DNA from: an uncultured Eubacteriales bacterium
GTDB lineage: Bacteria > Bacillota > Clostridia > Oscillospirales > CAG-382
NCBI GenBank assembly: GCA_934446095.1
Contig: CAKSDR010000047.1
Span: 1-10,537 of the forward strand
Direction: 5' to 3'
DNA length: 10,537 nt
The notes under the pieces were generated by a model. The model saw nothing but the letters and a program-made list of their open reading frames with translations. It was not told the DNA's origin and did not search any database. The stretch's first letter is position 1. Each line of letters begins with the position of its first letter. Of the stretch, positions 1 through 7,056 are shown piece by piece. The translations under genes were made by a program, and so were the position numbers.

Positions 1-33
1 TTACGACGCTCTACCTCCGGTGACATAAATATG

Positions 34-72
34 AATCAGCCGGATTCCGGAATAACCGGGATCCGGCTGATT
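34..72 (-). terminator. Long GC-rich hairpin behind tRNA-Ser
   Basis: A 17-bp inverted repeat has arms at 34-50 (AATCAGCCGGATTCCGG) and 56-72, with the loop AATAA and a single G-T wobble. It begins three bases beyond the encoded CCA of the tRNA on the minus strand, so it is placed to end the tRNA transcript. Only a short, interrupted T-rich stretch (TTCATATTTAT) follows on the minus strand, so termination is less certain than the stem. It could also act as a 3' processing signal. Confidence 0.6.
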
Positions 73-75
73 GTT

Positions 76-164
76 TGGCGGAGACGGAGGGATTCGAACC
101 CTCGTCCCTCAAGGGGCATCATGATTTCGAGTCATGTCCGTTATGACCACTTCGATACGTCTCC
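76..164 (-). tRNA. tRNA-Ser(CGA)
   Basis: This is an intact class II tRNA on the minus strand. The acceptor stem GGAGACG (158-164) pairs with CGTCTCC (80-86). It is followed by discriminator G (79) and an encoded CCA (76-78). The anticodon stem CATGA/TCATG encloses the loop CTCGAAA, giving anticodon CGA (complement at 127-129), which reads UCG serine codons. A long variable arm (about 104-119, GCCCC TTG AGGG core) is typical of serine tRNAs. The T arm is GAGGG-TTCGAAT-CCCTC (87-103). It lies downstream of a tRNA-Ser-like relic and probably shares its promoter at 401-428. Confidence 0.96.
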
Positions 165-170
165 ATATAT

Positions 171-195
171 GTTAACTCGGAAAACCGAGATTAAC
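171..195 (-). other. Hairpin between tRNA relic and tRNA-Ser
   Basis: The arms GTTAACTCGG (171-180) and CCGAGATTAAC (185-195) form a 10-bp stem with one bulged A and a four-base loop. There is no U run on either side, so it is more likely a processing or spacer structure ahead of the tRNA 5' end (164) than a terminator. The rest of 196-286 contains a GC-rich stretch (244-273) that can fold CGGG/CCCG and GCGGG/CCCGC stems. I see no gene there. Confidence 0.4.
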
Positions 196-279
196 GCAAG
201 TATTCGGTTGTATTAGAATTTCTGTTAGAACTCACGGTGTGCCTGCGGCGGGCAAATACCCGAAACCCGCACGGTTAAA

Positions 280-357
280 GGCTTTTCGGAAGTTTTACTT
301 CCGTTTGCCGAGGGAGATTTCGAGTCAGGGCCGTTATGACCACTTCGATACCTGTCC
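280..357 (-). pseudogene. tRNA-Ser-like relic, intact 5' half with non-matching 3' half
   Basis: Read on the minus strand from 357, this has acceptor strand GGACAGG, then a D-arm segment identical to the neighbouring tRNA-Ser over 21 bases (331-351 against 138-158), then CCTGA and the anticodon loop CTCGAAA, giving anticodon CGA. After the loop it departs from a tRNA. The base-paired partner TCAGG is replaced by TCTCC. No CCTGTCC acceptor partner or TTCGA-type T loop follows. Instead a 6-bp hairpin CGGAAG/CTTCCG (287-303) sits within a GGC/GCC pair (280-282, 307-309). The acceptor and anticodon stems differ from the intact copy, so it is not a fresh duplication of that gene. It may be a decayed tRNA-Ser or a stable chimeric RNA. 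The 3' limit given here is arbitrary. Confidence 0.6.
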
Positions 358-368
358 ATTTATATATT

Positions 369-392
369 TTGATGCAAAAACACACGCATCAA
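369..392 (-). other. Leader hairpin at start of tRNA-region transcript
   Basis: TTGATGC (369-375) and GCATCAA (386-392) form a 7-bp stem with a 10-base loop that is T-rich in the RNA sense. With the promoter at 401-428, transcription should start near 394, so this hairpin would sit at the very 5' end of the RNA, just before the tRNA-like 5' half. Its role is unknown. It could protect the 5' end or mark a processing site. Confidence 0.4.
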
Positions 393-400
393 CATAAAAT

Positions 401-428
401 AGTATACCATAAAATATACATTTGTCAA
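401..428 (-). promoter_or_regulatory. Sigma-A-type promoter for tRNA region
   Basis: On the minus strand a perfect -35 TTGACA (complement at 423-428) is separated by 16 bases from the -10 TATACT (complement at 401-406). The spacer is AT-rich. It points toward the tRNA relic and the intact tRNA-Ser, and no other promoter of similar quality was seen between them. Confidence 0.7.
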
Positions 429-447
429 TAATCTTTTTAAATTTTAT

Positions 448-478
448 GTACCGCACACCAAACTTTGGTGTGCGGTAC
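448..478 (-). terminator. Palindromic hairpin after flavoprotein gene
   Basis: GTACCGCACACCAAA (448-462) and its exact complement (464-478) flank a single C, so the usable stem is about 12-13 bp with a small loop. It starts five bases beyond the stop codon at 484-486 on the minus strand. The following ATAAAATTTAAAAAG is AT-rich but has no clean U run. It probably ends the purine block transcript and insulates it from the tRNA promoter. Plus-strand activity (ACATTTTATTCTT follows) is also possible. Confidence 0.6.
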
Positions 479-483
479 ACATT

Positions 484-1878
484 TTATTCTTGCGAGAAAA
501 TTTTTCCCATAAGAGTTCCCATAACCGACGCCATCATAAGGCCTCTTGTCCATCCGCTTGAATCTCCGAGGCAATGCAGTCCTTTAATGCTTGTGTTGAA
601 GTTCTCGTCCATCTTAACACGGTTACTGTAAAATTTCAATTCCGGAGAATAAAGCAGCGTTTCAGTTGACGCGAATCCCGGAACAACCTCGTCGACTGCC
701 TGTATAAAGTTTATAATATTAACCATTGAGCGATACGGCATGGCCGCTGTAATATCGCCTGCAACCGCATCTGTAAGAGTTGGTTTTAAATTTGACTGTG
801 CAAGTTCTTTCTGCCATGTTCTCTTGCCATCAATGATATCGCCGTATCTCTGAACAAGAATATGTCCTGCTCCGAGCATATTTGTAAGTTCTCCGACTTT
901 TTGAGCATATGCTATAGGTTGATTAAACGGATCGCTGAAATTGTGTGAGCAAAGTATTGCCACATTTGTATTCTCGGACTTATATTCCTTGTACGAATGC
1001 CCGTTTACAACAGCAAGGTTATTGTCATAATTTTCCTGACTTACAACTCCACCGGGGTTTTGGCAAAATGTGCGAACCTTATTTTTAAAAGGTTTCGGGT
1101 ATCCTATAAGTTTGGATTCATAAAGAACCCTGTTTACTTTTTCCATAATTTCATTGCGCACTTCAACCCTTACGCCTATATCAACGGTACCGGGAACGTG
1201 CGCTATATTATGTTCCGAACAGATATGTTCAAGCCAGTCTGCACCTCTTCTTCCGGTCGCAACAACAACTTTTTTTGCATATATTTCAAGATTTTCGTTT
1301 TGCTTCGTAAAATATGCGCCAAGACACACATTATCCTTCAGCATAAGGTTTGTGCATTCGTATCCAAACATTAATTCAACGCCGTTTTCGATAAGATACT
1401 GCTGAATTCTATAATATATTTCCTGAGCCTTTTCCGTTCCAAGATGTCTTATCGGACAATCTACAAGTTTAAGTCCTGCTTTTATTGCTCTTTTTCTTAT
1501 TTCCTTTACTTCTTCGGAATCGGAAATTCCTTCGACATGAGTGTCGGCACCGAATTCAAGGTAAATTTTATCTACATAATTTATTGTTTCCTGAACTTTT
1601 TCTTCACCTATAAGTATCGGCAAATCTCCCCCGACATCTGAACTTAACGAAAGTTTGCCGTCCGAAAAAGCGCCGGCCCCGGAAAAACCTGTTGTTATAT
1701 GACAGTAAGGTTTGCAGTTAACGCATTTATGAGTCTGAGTTTTAGGGCAGTGCCTGTTTTGAATTTCTCTTCCCTTTTCAACAATGGTTATCTTTTTCTT
1801 ACAACCGTTTTTTAAAAGTTCAAGCGCCGTAAAAATACCGGCAGGACCTGCACCGACAATAAGTATATCTGTGTTCAT
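484..1878 (-). CDS. COG2509-type FAD-dependent oxidoreductase
   Basis: This encodes a 464-residue cytoplasmic flavoprotein. The N-terminal Rossmann dinucleotide-binding motif GAGPAG lies at residues 9-14, with an acidic end of the second strand at VEKG. A cysteine cluster at residues 44, 52, 55 and 59 precedes GFSGAGAFSDGKL (64-76), a combination I associate with the uncharacterised FAD-dependent dehydrogenases of COG2509. VVVATGRRG lies mid-protein. The C-terminal CLGDSSGWTRG is the usual second FAD contact in this fold. The start is ATG at 1876-1878 with AGGG eight bases upstream. It follows the second permease gene after a 37-base gap, so it is probably the last gene of the purine block. 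The substrate is unknown. The four cysteines could bind a metal or Fe-S centre, but that is inference. No signal peptide or membrane segment is seen. Confidence 0.88.
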   Translation of the reverse strand: MNTDILIVGAGPAGIFTALELLKNGCKKKITIVEKGREIQNRHCPKTQTHKCVNCKPYCHITTGFSGAGAFSDGKLSLSSDVGGDLPILIGEEKVQETINYVDKIYLEFGADTHVEGISDSEEVKEIRKRAIKAGLKLVDCPIRHLGTEKAQEIYYRIQQYLIENGVELMFGYECTNLMLKDNVCLGAYFTKQNENLEIYAKKVVVATGRRGADWLEHICSEHNIAHVPGTVDIGVRVEVRNEIMEKVNRVLYESKLIGYPKPFKNKVRTFCQNPGGVVSQENYDNNLAVVNGHSYKEYKSENTNVAILCSHNFSDPFNQPIAYAQKVGELTNMLGAGHILVQRYGDIIDGKRTWQKELAQSNLKPTLTDAVAGDITAAMPYRSMVNIINFIQAVDEVVPGFASTETLLYSPELKFYSNRVKMDENFNTSIKGLHCLGDSSGWTRGLMMASVMGTLMGKIFSQE

Positions 1879-1915
1879 TTAATCATCCCTTTCAACACAA
1901 CAGTCAAATAAAAAG

Positions 1916-2890
1916 TCATCTTTCTTCGCGGAAGTACGGAAGTCCGAGAGCCTCCGGAGGCTGGTTTTCCTTTTTTTCCATTATACTCGTAAATATGAGA
2001 ACAACAATTGTAACAACATACGGAAGCATATTAAATATCGCAACAGAACTTCTGCTAAGTCCGGATATGTAGGAATAAGCAATATATAATCCACCGAATA
2101 AAATCGAACCTAAAATTCCAAGATTAGGCTTCCATAAAGCAAATATAACAAGAGCTATTGCAAGCCATCCTCTGTCGCCGAAACCGCCGTTTGTCCACGA
2201 CCCTCCGGTATAATCAAGTATAAAATAAAGTCCGCCGAGTCCGGCGATAGCACCGCCCGTACATGTGGCAATATATTTATATTTTGTAACATTTATTCCG
2301 GCAGCGTCTGCCGTAGCCGGATTTTCACCTACAGCTCTTAAATTAAGTCCCGCCATAGTTTTTTTCAAAAACCATGCGGCAATAAGAGCGATTATTATTG
2401 CAAGATAAACCAAAAATCCGTAAGAGAAGAATATCTTTCCGATATCTCCGCATTTGTCTGCAAAAGGCAGAGTGGTTTTAAAGTAATCGGCCGTTGTCTT
2501 TACAGATAAATTTCCGCCGTTACCAAAAATTTTAGTAAGCGAACCGCCGAAAAAGTCACCGAATCCCATTCCGAAAATCGTAAGGGCAAGCCCTGTGACA
2601 TTTTGGTTCGTTCTAAGTGAAATCGTTAAAAAACTGTATATAAAAGCCAAAAGTGCCGAGCCGAAAAGCGAAGATAAAAGCGGTATTACAATACAACAAA
2701 AAGGACTTGGAGTTGCGGTCGATCTTTCATAAATATACGCTCCGATAACACCCGCACTTCCACCTACATACATTATCCCCGGAATTCCCAGGTTTAAATT
2801 TCCGGATTTTTCGGTAATTATCTCACCTGTCGAACCATACAAAAGAGGAATGCCCTGAACTATTGCCTTGTTTATAATCGTAGCAAACAT
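1916..2890 (-). CDS. ABC nucleoside transporter permease, NupQ-like
   Basis: This encodes a 324-residue, strongly hydrophobic inner-membrane permease of the BPD_transp_2 (branched-chain/sugar/nucleoside) family. Two hallmarks of the NupQ/YufQ subgroup are visible: GEIITEKSGNLNLGIPGIM near residues 22-40 and GLNLRAVGENPATADAAGIN at 181-200, followed by the glycine-rich GGAIAGLGG (212-220). Several hydrophobic helices flank these. It would pair with the adjacent NupP-like permease to form the channel. The ATG at 2888-2890 overlaps the upstream stop as TAATG, and AAGGAGG (complement at 2901-2907) lies ten bases upstream inside that gene, which suggests translational coupling. Length and motifs look intact. 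Confidence 0.93.
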   Translation of the reverse strand: MFATIINKAIVQGIPLLYGSTGEIITEKSGNLNLGIPGIMYVGGSAGVIGAYIYERSTATPSPFCCIVIPLLSSLFGSALLAFIYSFLTISLRTNQNVTGLALTIFGMGFGDFFGGSLTKIFGNGGNLSVKTTADYFKTTLPFADKCGDIGKIFFSYGFLVYLAIIIALIAAWFLKKTMAGLNLRAVGENPATADAAGINVTKYKYIATCTGGAIAGLGGLYFILDYTGGSWTNGGFGDRGWLAIALVIFALWKPNLGILGSILFGGLYIAYSYISGLSRSSVAIFNMLPYVVTIVVLIFTSIMEKKENQPPEALGLPYFREER

Positions 2891-4005
2891 TATTTATCTT
2901 CCTCCTTATGACTTTTATGAGCATGAATCTGATAGTTTACAAAAAATTCACTGCCTATAATAAAGAATAAAATTATACCAGTAAGAATATCCGATATACT
3001 TTCGTTAAGCTGAAATCTTGTGGCAATCTCCCCCGCTCCCTGCCCGAGAAATACAATAAGGAAAGAAGCAAGCGCCATAACAAACGGATTGAATTTTGCA
3101 AGCCATGAAACTATAATCGCAGTAAATCCAAGACCTCCGACCGTGTTTGTATCAATGGTATGATCTCTTCCCGAAACGAGAAGAAATCCGGCGATTCCGC
3201 AAAGAGCACCCGAAAGCGCCATTGTCCGCAAAATAACTTTTTTAACGTTAATTCCTATATAGCGCGCAGTGTTTTTGCTTTCACCCACAACAGATATCTC
3301 ATATCCGTGCTTGCTATACTTTAAGTAGATATACATTGCAACCATAAGAACTGCGGCCACAATAATGATAAGCAGATATTTCTGCCCGAAAAGAAACGGC
3401 ATCCAGCCTGCCTTTGTGGAACTGTTTATAACTCCGACGTGATTTGAATCTTTCGGATTTTCCCAAAACACTATGCAATATGAAACAAGTTGCATCGCAA
3501 CATAATTCATCATAAGTGTAAATAATGTTTCGTTTGTATTAAAGTTCGCCTTGAATACTGCCGGAATCATGCCCCATAACATGCCCGCAATTACAGAAGC
3601 GGCAATTGTTACCAGAAAGAATATTACAGGCGGCAATTTGTCGGCAAGATAAATCATGCATGCGGCGCTTGCAAGTCCTCCGACAAGCGTTTGTCCTTCT
3701 GCGCCTATATTCCAGAATCTCATTTTAAAAGCAGGAGTTACCGCAAGGGAAATACACAGAAGAATTGCAAGTTTTTGAAGCAGATTCCATACTCTTCTGG
3801 TTGTTCCGAATGATCCTTTAATCATTTCAGAATAAACTCTGACCGGATTATAATCGGTCAGCAAAACTATTACAAAAGCGCATATTATAAGCGCAAGCAC
3901 GATTGCAACAAATCTTATCGCCCATGACTTATACCATGGCATGGTTCCCCTTTTTACTACCTGAAACTTAGGGACATTGACATGTTTTTGGTTAGTTTCC
4001 ATCAT
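2890..4005 (-). CDS. ABC nucleoside transporter permease, NupP-like
   Basis: This encodes a 371-residue permease of the BPD_transp_2 family. A polar N-terminal tail (about 1-28) leads into the first hydrophobic helix (about 29-50). Family motifs are FWNIGAEGQTLVGG (97-110), NETLFTLMMNYVA (158-170), which probably faces the transport path, and GYEISVVGESKNTARYIGIN (234-253), the cytoplasmic loop that contacts the ATPase. The C-terminus is short, polar and His/Lys-rich. The start is the first of two consecutive ATGs (4003-4005), with AGGAGG (complement at 4012-4017) six bases upstream. The second ATG at 4000-4002 is possible. The start lies 14 bases inside the ATPase gene, so the two are probably translationally coupled. 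It is intact by length. Confidence 0.93.
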   Translation of the reverse strand: MMETNQKHVNVPKFQVVKRGTMPWYKSWAIRFVAIVLALIICAFVIVLLTDYNPVRVYSEMIKGSFGTTRRVWNLLQKLAILLCISLAVTPAFKMRFWNIGAEGQTLVGGLASAACMIYLADKLPPVIFFLVTIAASVIAGMLWGMIPAVFKANFNTNETLFTLMMNYVAMQLVSYCIVFWENPKDSNHVGVINSSTKAGWMPFLFGQKYLLIIIVAAVLMVAMYIYLKYSKHGYEISVVGESKNTARYIGINVKKVILRTMALSGALCGIAGFLLVSGRDHTIDTNTVGGLGFTAIIVSWLAKFNPFVMALASFLIVFLGQGAGEIATRFQLNESISDILTGIILFFIIGSEFFVNYQIHAHKSHKEEDK

Positions 4006-5533
4006 GCGTTACCTCCTGGGATTTTGTCATAAGAAGTCCTATCTGTTCCTTTGTTGCGGTGCGTGCGTCAACAACCGCGCTTATCTTTCCTGCGCACAAA
4101 ACCAAAATGCGGTCGCACAACTCAAGAAGCACATCTAAATCTTCCCCCACAAAAATAACAGCTACTCCGCGTTCTTTCTGCTCGTTTAAAAGATTGTATA
4201 TCAGGTACGAAGAATTTATATCAAGTCCTCTTACAGGATACGCCGCCATGAAAACAACAGGCGACATTGCAATTTCGCGTCCGACAAGAACTTTCTGAAC
4301 GTTTCCGCCTGAAAGTCTTCTGACAGGAGTATTTGCGTTCGGAGTTACAACCTCAAGTTGTTTTATAATATTTTCCGCAAGAGTTTCCGGACCCTTCCTG
4401 TGAAGGAACACTCCTTTACCCTTCCTGTAACTTCTGAGCATCATGTTATCTACGATATCCATATTGCCTACAAGTCCCATTCCAAGTCTGTCCTCCGGCA
4501 CAAAAGACAGTCTTACACCCATCTCACGTATCTGCAAAGGAGTTTTATCCCTTAGATTTTCAATTTTACCGTTTTTAGGGTTATCATATATTATTTCGCC
4601 GCTGTCCAAATGCTGAAGTCCCGCAATGGATTCGAGAAGTTCTCTCTGACCGCTTCCGGCAATGCCCGCAATACCGAGTATTTCTCCCGAACGCGCCGTA
4701 AACGAAACGTTTTTGAGAACCGTAACGCCCTCGCGGTTAATGCAGTTGATATTCTTAACAGAAAGCCGGTCTATGCAGTTTTTCGGCTCGGTTCTTTTAA
4801 TATTAAGCGATATTTTTTTGCCGACCATCATTTCTGTAAGTTGCATTTCGTTTGTATCGCATGTGTTGACAGTTCCTACGTACTCTCCTTTACGCAGAAC
4901 CGAAACTCTGTCGGAGAGCGATAACACTTCATGAAGCTTGTGAGTTATAATAATTACTGCTTTCCCTGAATCGCGCATGCGGCGAAGTATGTTGAAAAGT
5001 GTCTTCGTTTCCTGGGGAGTAAGAACTGCCGTAGGCTCGTCAAGTATTAAAATATCCGCGCCTCTGTAAAGAACCCTTAATATTTCAACGGTTTGTTTTT
5101 CCGATACGCTCATTTCATAAATTTTTTTCATCGGGTCTACCGCAAAACCGTACTTTTCACCGATTTCCTTTACTTCAGCCGCAATTTTCTTTATATCGAA
5201 TCTATTTTTGGTTTTCAGCCCCAAAGCGATATTTTCAGCCGCAGAAAAAACATCAACAAGTTTAAAATGCTGATGTATCATTCCTATTTTATAGTCAAAA
5301 GCGTCTTTAGGAGAGCGAATTACAACTTCTTTGCCGTCAATAAAAATTTGTCCCTCATCGGGAAAATATATCCCCGAAATCATATTCATAAGAGTTGTTT
5401 TTCCGCTTCCGTTCTCACCAAGAACAGACAGAATTTCACCCTTGTTAACAGTAAGGCTAACGTCCTTGTTTGCGACGATACTTCCGAAACGTTTGGTAAT
5501 ATTTTTCAATTCGATAGCGGCATTTGCAGTCAC
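3992..5533 (-). CDS. ABC nucleoside transporter ATP-binding protein, NupO-like
   Basis: This encodes a 513-residue protein with two fused nucleotide-binding domains, as in NupO/YufO. Domain 1 has Walker A GENGSGKT (39-46), Q-loop Gln88, a weak signature SVSEKQ (142-147), Walker B ILILDE (161-166) and switch His198. Domain 2 has a Walker A-like GIAGSGQR (290-297) without the lysine, VPEDR (345-349), a good signature LSGGNVQK (407-414), and a Walker B-like VVFMAAYPVRGLD (426-438). Domain 1's Walker motifs facing domain 2's LSGGN would make one competent site, and the other looks degenerate, which is usual in this family. The start is GTG at 5531-5533, with six Gs (complement at 5540-5545) six bases upstream. 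No in-frame ATG is nearby. It is preceded by the intergenic terminator at 5611-5637. Confidence 0.94.
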   Translation of the reverse strand: MTANAAIELKNITKRFGSIVANKDVSLTVNKGEILSVLGENGSGKTTLMNMISGIYFPDEGQIFIDGKEVVIRSPKDAFDYKIGMIHQHFKLVDVFSAAENIALGLKTKNRFDIKKIAAEVKEIGEKYGFAVDPMKKIYEMSVSEKQTVEILRVLYRGADILILDEPTAVLTPQETKTLFNILRRMRDSGKAVIIITHKLHEVLSLSDRVSVLRKGEYVGTVNTCDTNEMQLTEMMVGKKISLNIKRTEPKNCIDRLSVKNINCINREGVTVLKNVSFTARSGEILGIAGIAGSGQRELLESIAGLQHLDSGEIIYDNPKNGKIENLRDKTPLQIREMGVRLSFVPEDRLGMGLVGNMDIVDNMMLRSYRKGKGVFLHRKGPETLAENIIKQLEVVTPNANTPVRRLSGGNVQKVLVGREIAMSPVVFMAAYPVRGLDINSSYLIYNLLNEQKERGVAVIFVGEDLDVLLELCDRILVLCAGKISAVVDARTATKEQIGLLMTKSQEVTHDGN

Positions 5534-5610
5534 ATTAATCCCCCCGACATTTTTTACTTTAAAAAGAACACATTTTTAAAAATATACTTTTTTTAAAATA
5601 AAAAAACTTA

Positions 5611-5637
5611 TAGGCGGGGCAAAATCTGCCCCACCTA
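5611..5637 (-). terminator. Intrinsic terminator between lipoprotein and ATPase genes
   Basis: TAGGCGGGGCA (5611-5621) and TGCCCCACCTA (5627-5637) form an 11-bp stem with one mismatch and the five-base loop AAATC. On the minus strand the stem is followed, after TAAG, by a run of seven Ts and then more T-rich sequence. It lies about 95 bases after the lipoprotein stop codon and about 80 bases before the ATPase start. I see no clear new promoter in between, so partial read-through is likely and would favour the binding protein. Confidence 0.85.
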
Positions 5638-5732
5638 ATATTTTAATTATACACTAAATGTACATTCCTGAATATTCCGGCAGAAGTCTTAAGACACGAA
5701 CCGGAAAAGCGGAAAGACTTTAAACAATATAA

Positions 5733-6971
5733 TTATTTTGTTGTGATACCGTCGATGTTAATATCAAAGTACGGAGCCGAACGTTTTTCGGATTCATGGA
5801 AATATCCGTCTGATACAACCTGTGTGTCTCCTTCAAAATTAGGATCTGTATCAACGTCAGCCATATATTCTGTCAAAGTTTCGCCGTTAACTGTAAACTT
5901 AGAAGTATCAAATACCTTTATTTCTCCCGAAATAAGTTTTTCTTTTACTTCTTCAAGTTTTTCAGCTGTGCCGGGCGCTGCAACTGCATCGTTAAGACCA
6001 AGTATCTGAACAACATCTTCCTTAAGTCCGCCGCAGAAATCCTGTGTTATTTCTTTGCCTTCGATTACACTTGTCATAATGTGTTCAAAGTAGGGTTCCC
6101 AGTTGATTTTTGATGAAATCAAAGCCGTGTTTGGGCCCCATTCGCGTGTATCAAGGTTGTAAGCAACGTTCGGAACGCCTGCTTCTTCACATGCTTTAGG
6201 AGCGCCTTCAGAGTCTGCATGCTGGCTGATAAGTACGCATCCGTCTGCGATAAGAGCGTTGGCTGTTTCTTTTTCTGCTGCAATATCAAACCATAAGTTT
6301 GTGTATTTTACTTCCATTGTTACTTCGGGACAAACCGAACGCGCGCCGAGGAAGAAAGAAGTAAGACCGGACTTAACTTCAGCATATGGGAATGCACCTA
6401 CATAACCCATTTTTGCTTTATCTGCAGTGATCTTTCCGCTTTCAATCATAGAGTTGAGTTTCAAGCCTGCAGCAACTCCTGCAAGGTAACGGCCTTCATA
6501 TATTGAAGCGAAAGCGTTAAAATAGTTAGGAAGATTTTCTGTATGAGCTTTTGTTCCCGTAGCATGGCAGAACATAACTTTGGGGAATTCTTTTGCAGCC
6601 TGAATCATAAAGTCTTCATGACCGAAACTGTCTGCAAAAACAATGTTGCATCCGGAATCTGCAAGGTCAGCTGCAGCTTCGAGGCAGTCGTTTGACTCGG
6701 GAATGTTTGTTTTGAATAAATACTGGTCATCGCGAAGACCCATTGCCTTAACAGCCGCTTTTGCAGCGTCGATAAAGTTTTTGTCATATGTCGAGTTTTC
6801 GTCATGCAAACAAATAAAACCGATTTTAAAATCGTCTTTTGAAATTGCATTTGTGTTTTCAACGTTGCCTTTCACATCATCCTGATTTCCTTCTTTGCTT
6901 GTGCATCCTGAGAAAAGGAAACATGTTGCGAGCATTGCAAGCGCAAGAACAACAGTCAGAAACTTTTTCAT
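5733..6971 (-). CDS. BMP-family nucleoside-binding lipoprotein (BmpA/NupN-like)
   Basis: This is the extracytoplasmic substrate-binding protein of the adjacent transporter, 412 residues from the chosen start. The start is the ATG at 6969-6971 with GGGAGG (complement at 6981-6986) nine bases upstream. An in-frame ATG 20 codons earlier lacks a binding site and would put extra residues before the signal peptide. Residues 1-22 (MKKFLTVVLALAML onward) form a lipoprotein signal with lipobox LFSGC and lipidated Cys23. BMP-family features follow in order: KIGFICLHDENSTYDKNF, CNIVFADSFGHEDF, NAFASIYEGRYLAGVAAGL, MGYVGAFPYAEVKSG and LISQHADSEGAPKACEEAG. The family includes purine-nucleoside binders such as Treponema PnrA. 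The location behind a guanine riboswitch and xpt supports a purine ligand, but nucleoside versus base cannot be told. xpt ends 85 bases upstream. A small GGCA-GAAA-TGCC hairpin (complement at 6987-6998) abuts the ribosome binding site. Confidence 0.93.
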   Translation of the reverse strand: MKKFLTVVLALAMLATCFLFSGCTSKEGNQDDVKGNVENTNAISKDDFKIGFICLHDENSTYDKNFIDAAKAAVKAMGLRDDQYLFKTNIPESNDCLEAAADLADSGCNIVFADSFGHEDFMIQAAKEFPKVMFCHATGTKAHTENLPNYFNAFASIYEGRYLAGVAAGLKLNSMIESGKITADKAKMGYVGAFPYAEVKSGLTSFFLGARSVCPEVTMEVKYTNLWFDIAAEKETANALIADGCVLISQHADSEGAPKACEEAGVPNVAYNLDTREWGPNTALISSKINWEPYFEHIMTSVIEGKEITQDFCGGLKEDVVQILGLNDAVAAPGTAEKLEEVKEKLISGEIKVFDTSKFTVNGETLTEYMADVDTDPNFEGDTQVVSDGYFHESEKRSAPYFDINIDGITTK

Positions 6972-7056
6972 TTGTTTTTTCCTCCCGGCATTTCTGCCAT
7001 TAAAAATTTTATGTAAAATTATTACATACATAAGTTAATTTGCCGCGCGGTAAGAG

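Noticed and set aside
1..25. Minus-strand sequence GGAGGTAGAGC at the left edge resembles a tRNA D-loop segment.
   Set aside because: The 5' D-stem strand GCTC is absent and the window ends before an anticodon arm could be seen, so a tRNA or relic cannot be supported.
31..216. Plus-strand open frame containing RRRRDSNPRPS.
   Set aside because: It runs antisense across the intact tRNA-Ser; such peptides are a common artefact of translating tRNA genes.
76..360. Paired att sites of an integrated element in the tRNA-Ser repeats.
   Set aside because: The two copies are only 193 bases apart with no integrase or cargo between them, and they share the 5' half rather than the usual 3' end of the tRNA.
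5093..5596. A 167-codon plus-strand open frame.
   Set aside because: It lies opposite the ATPase gene, whose domain motifs are unmistakable, and has no ribosome binding site or recognisable motif.
6969..7031. Upstream in-frame ATG (7029-7031) as start of the BMP lipoprotein.
   Set aside because: It lacks a ribosome binding site and would place 20 residues before a normal lipoprotein signal, whereas the ATG at 6969-6971 has GGGAGG at good spacing.
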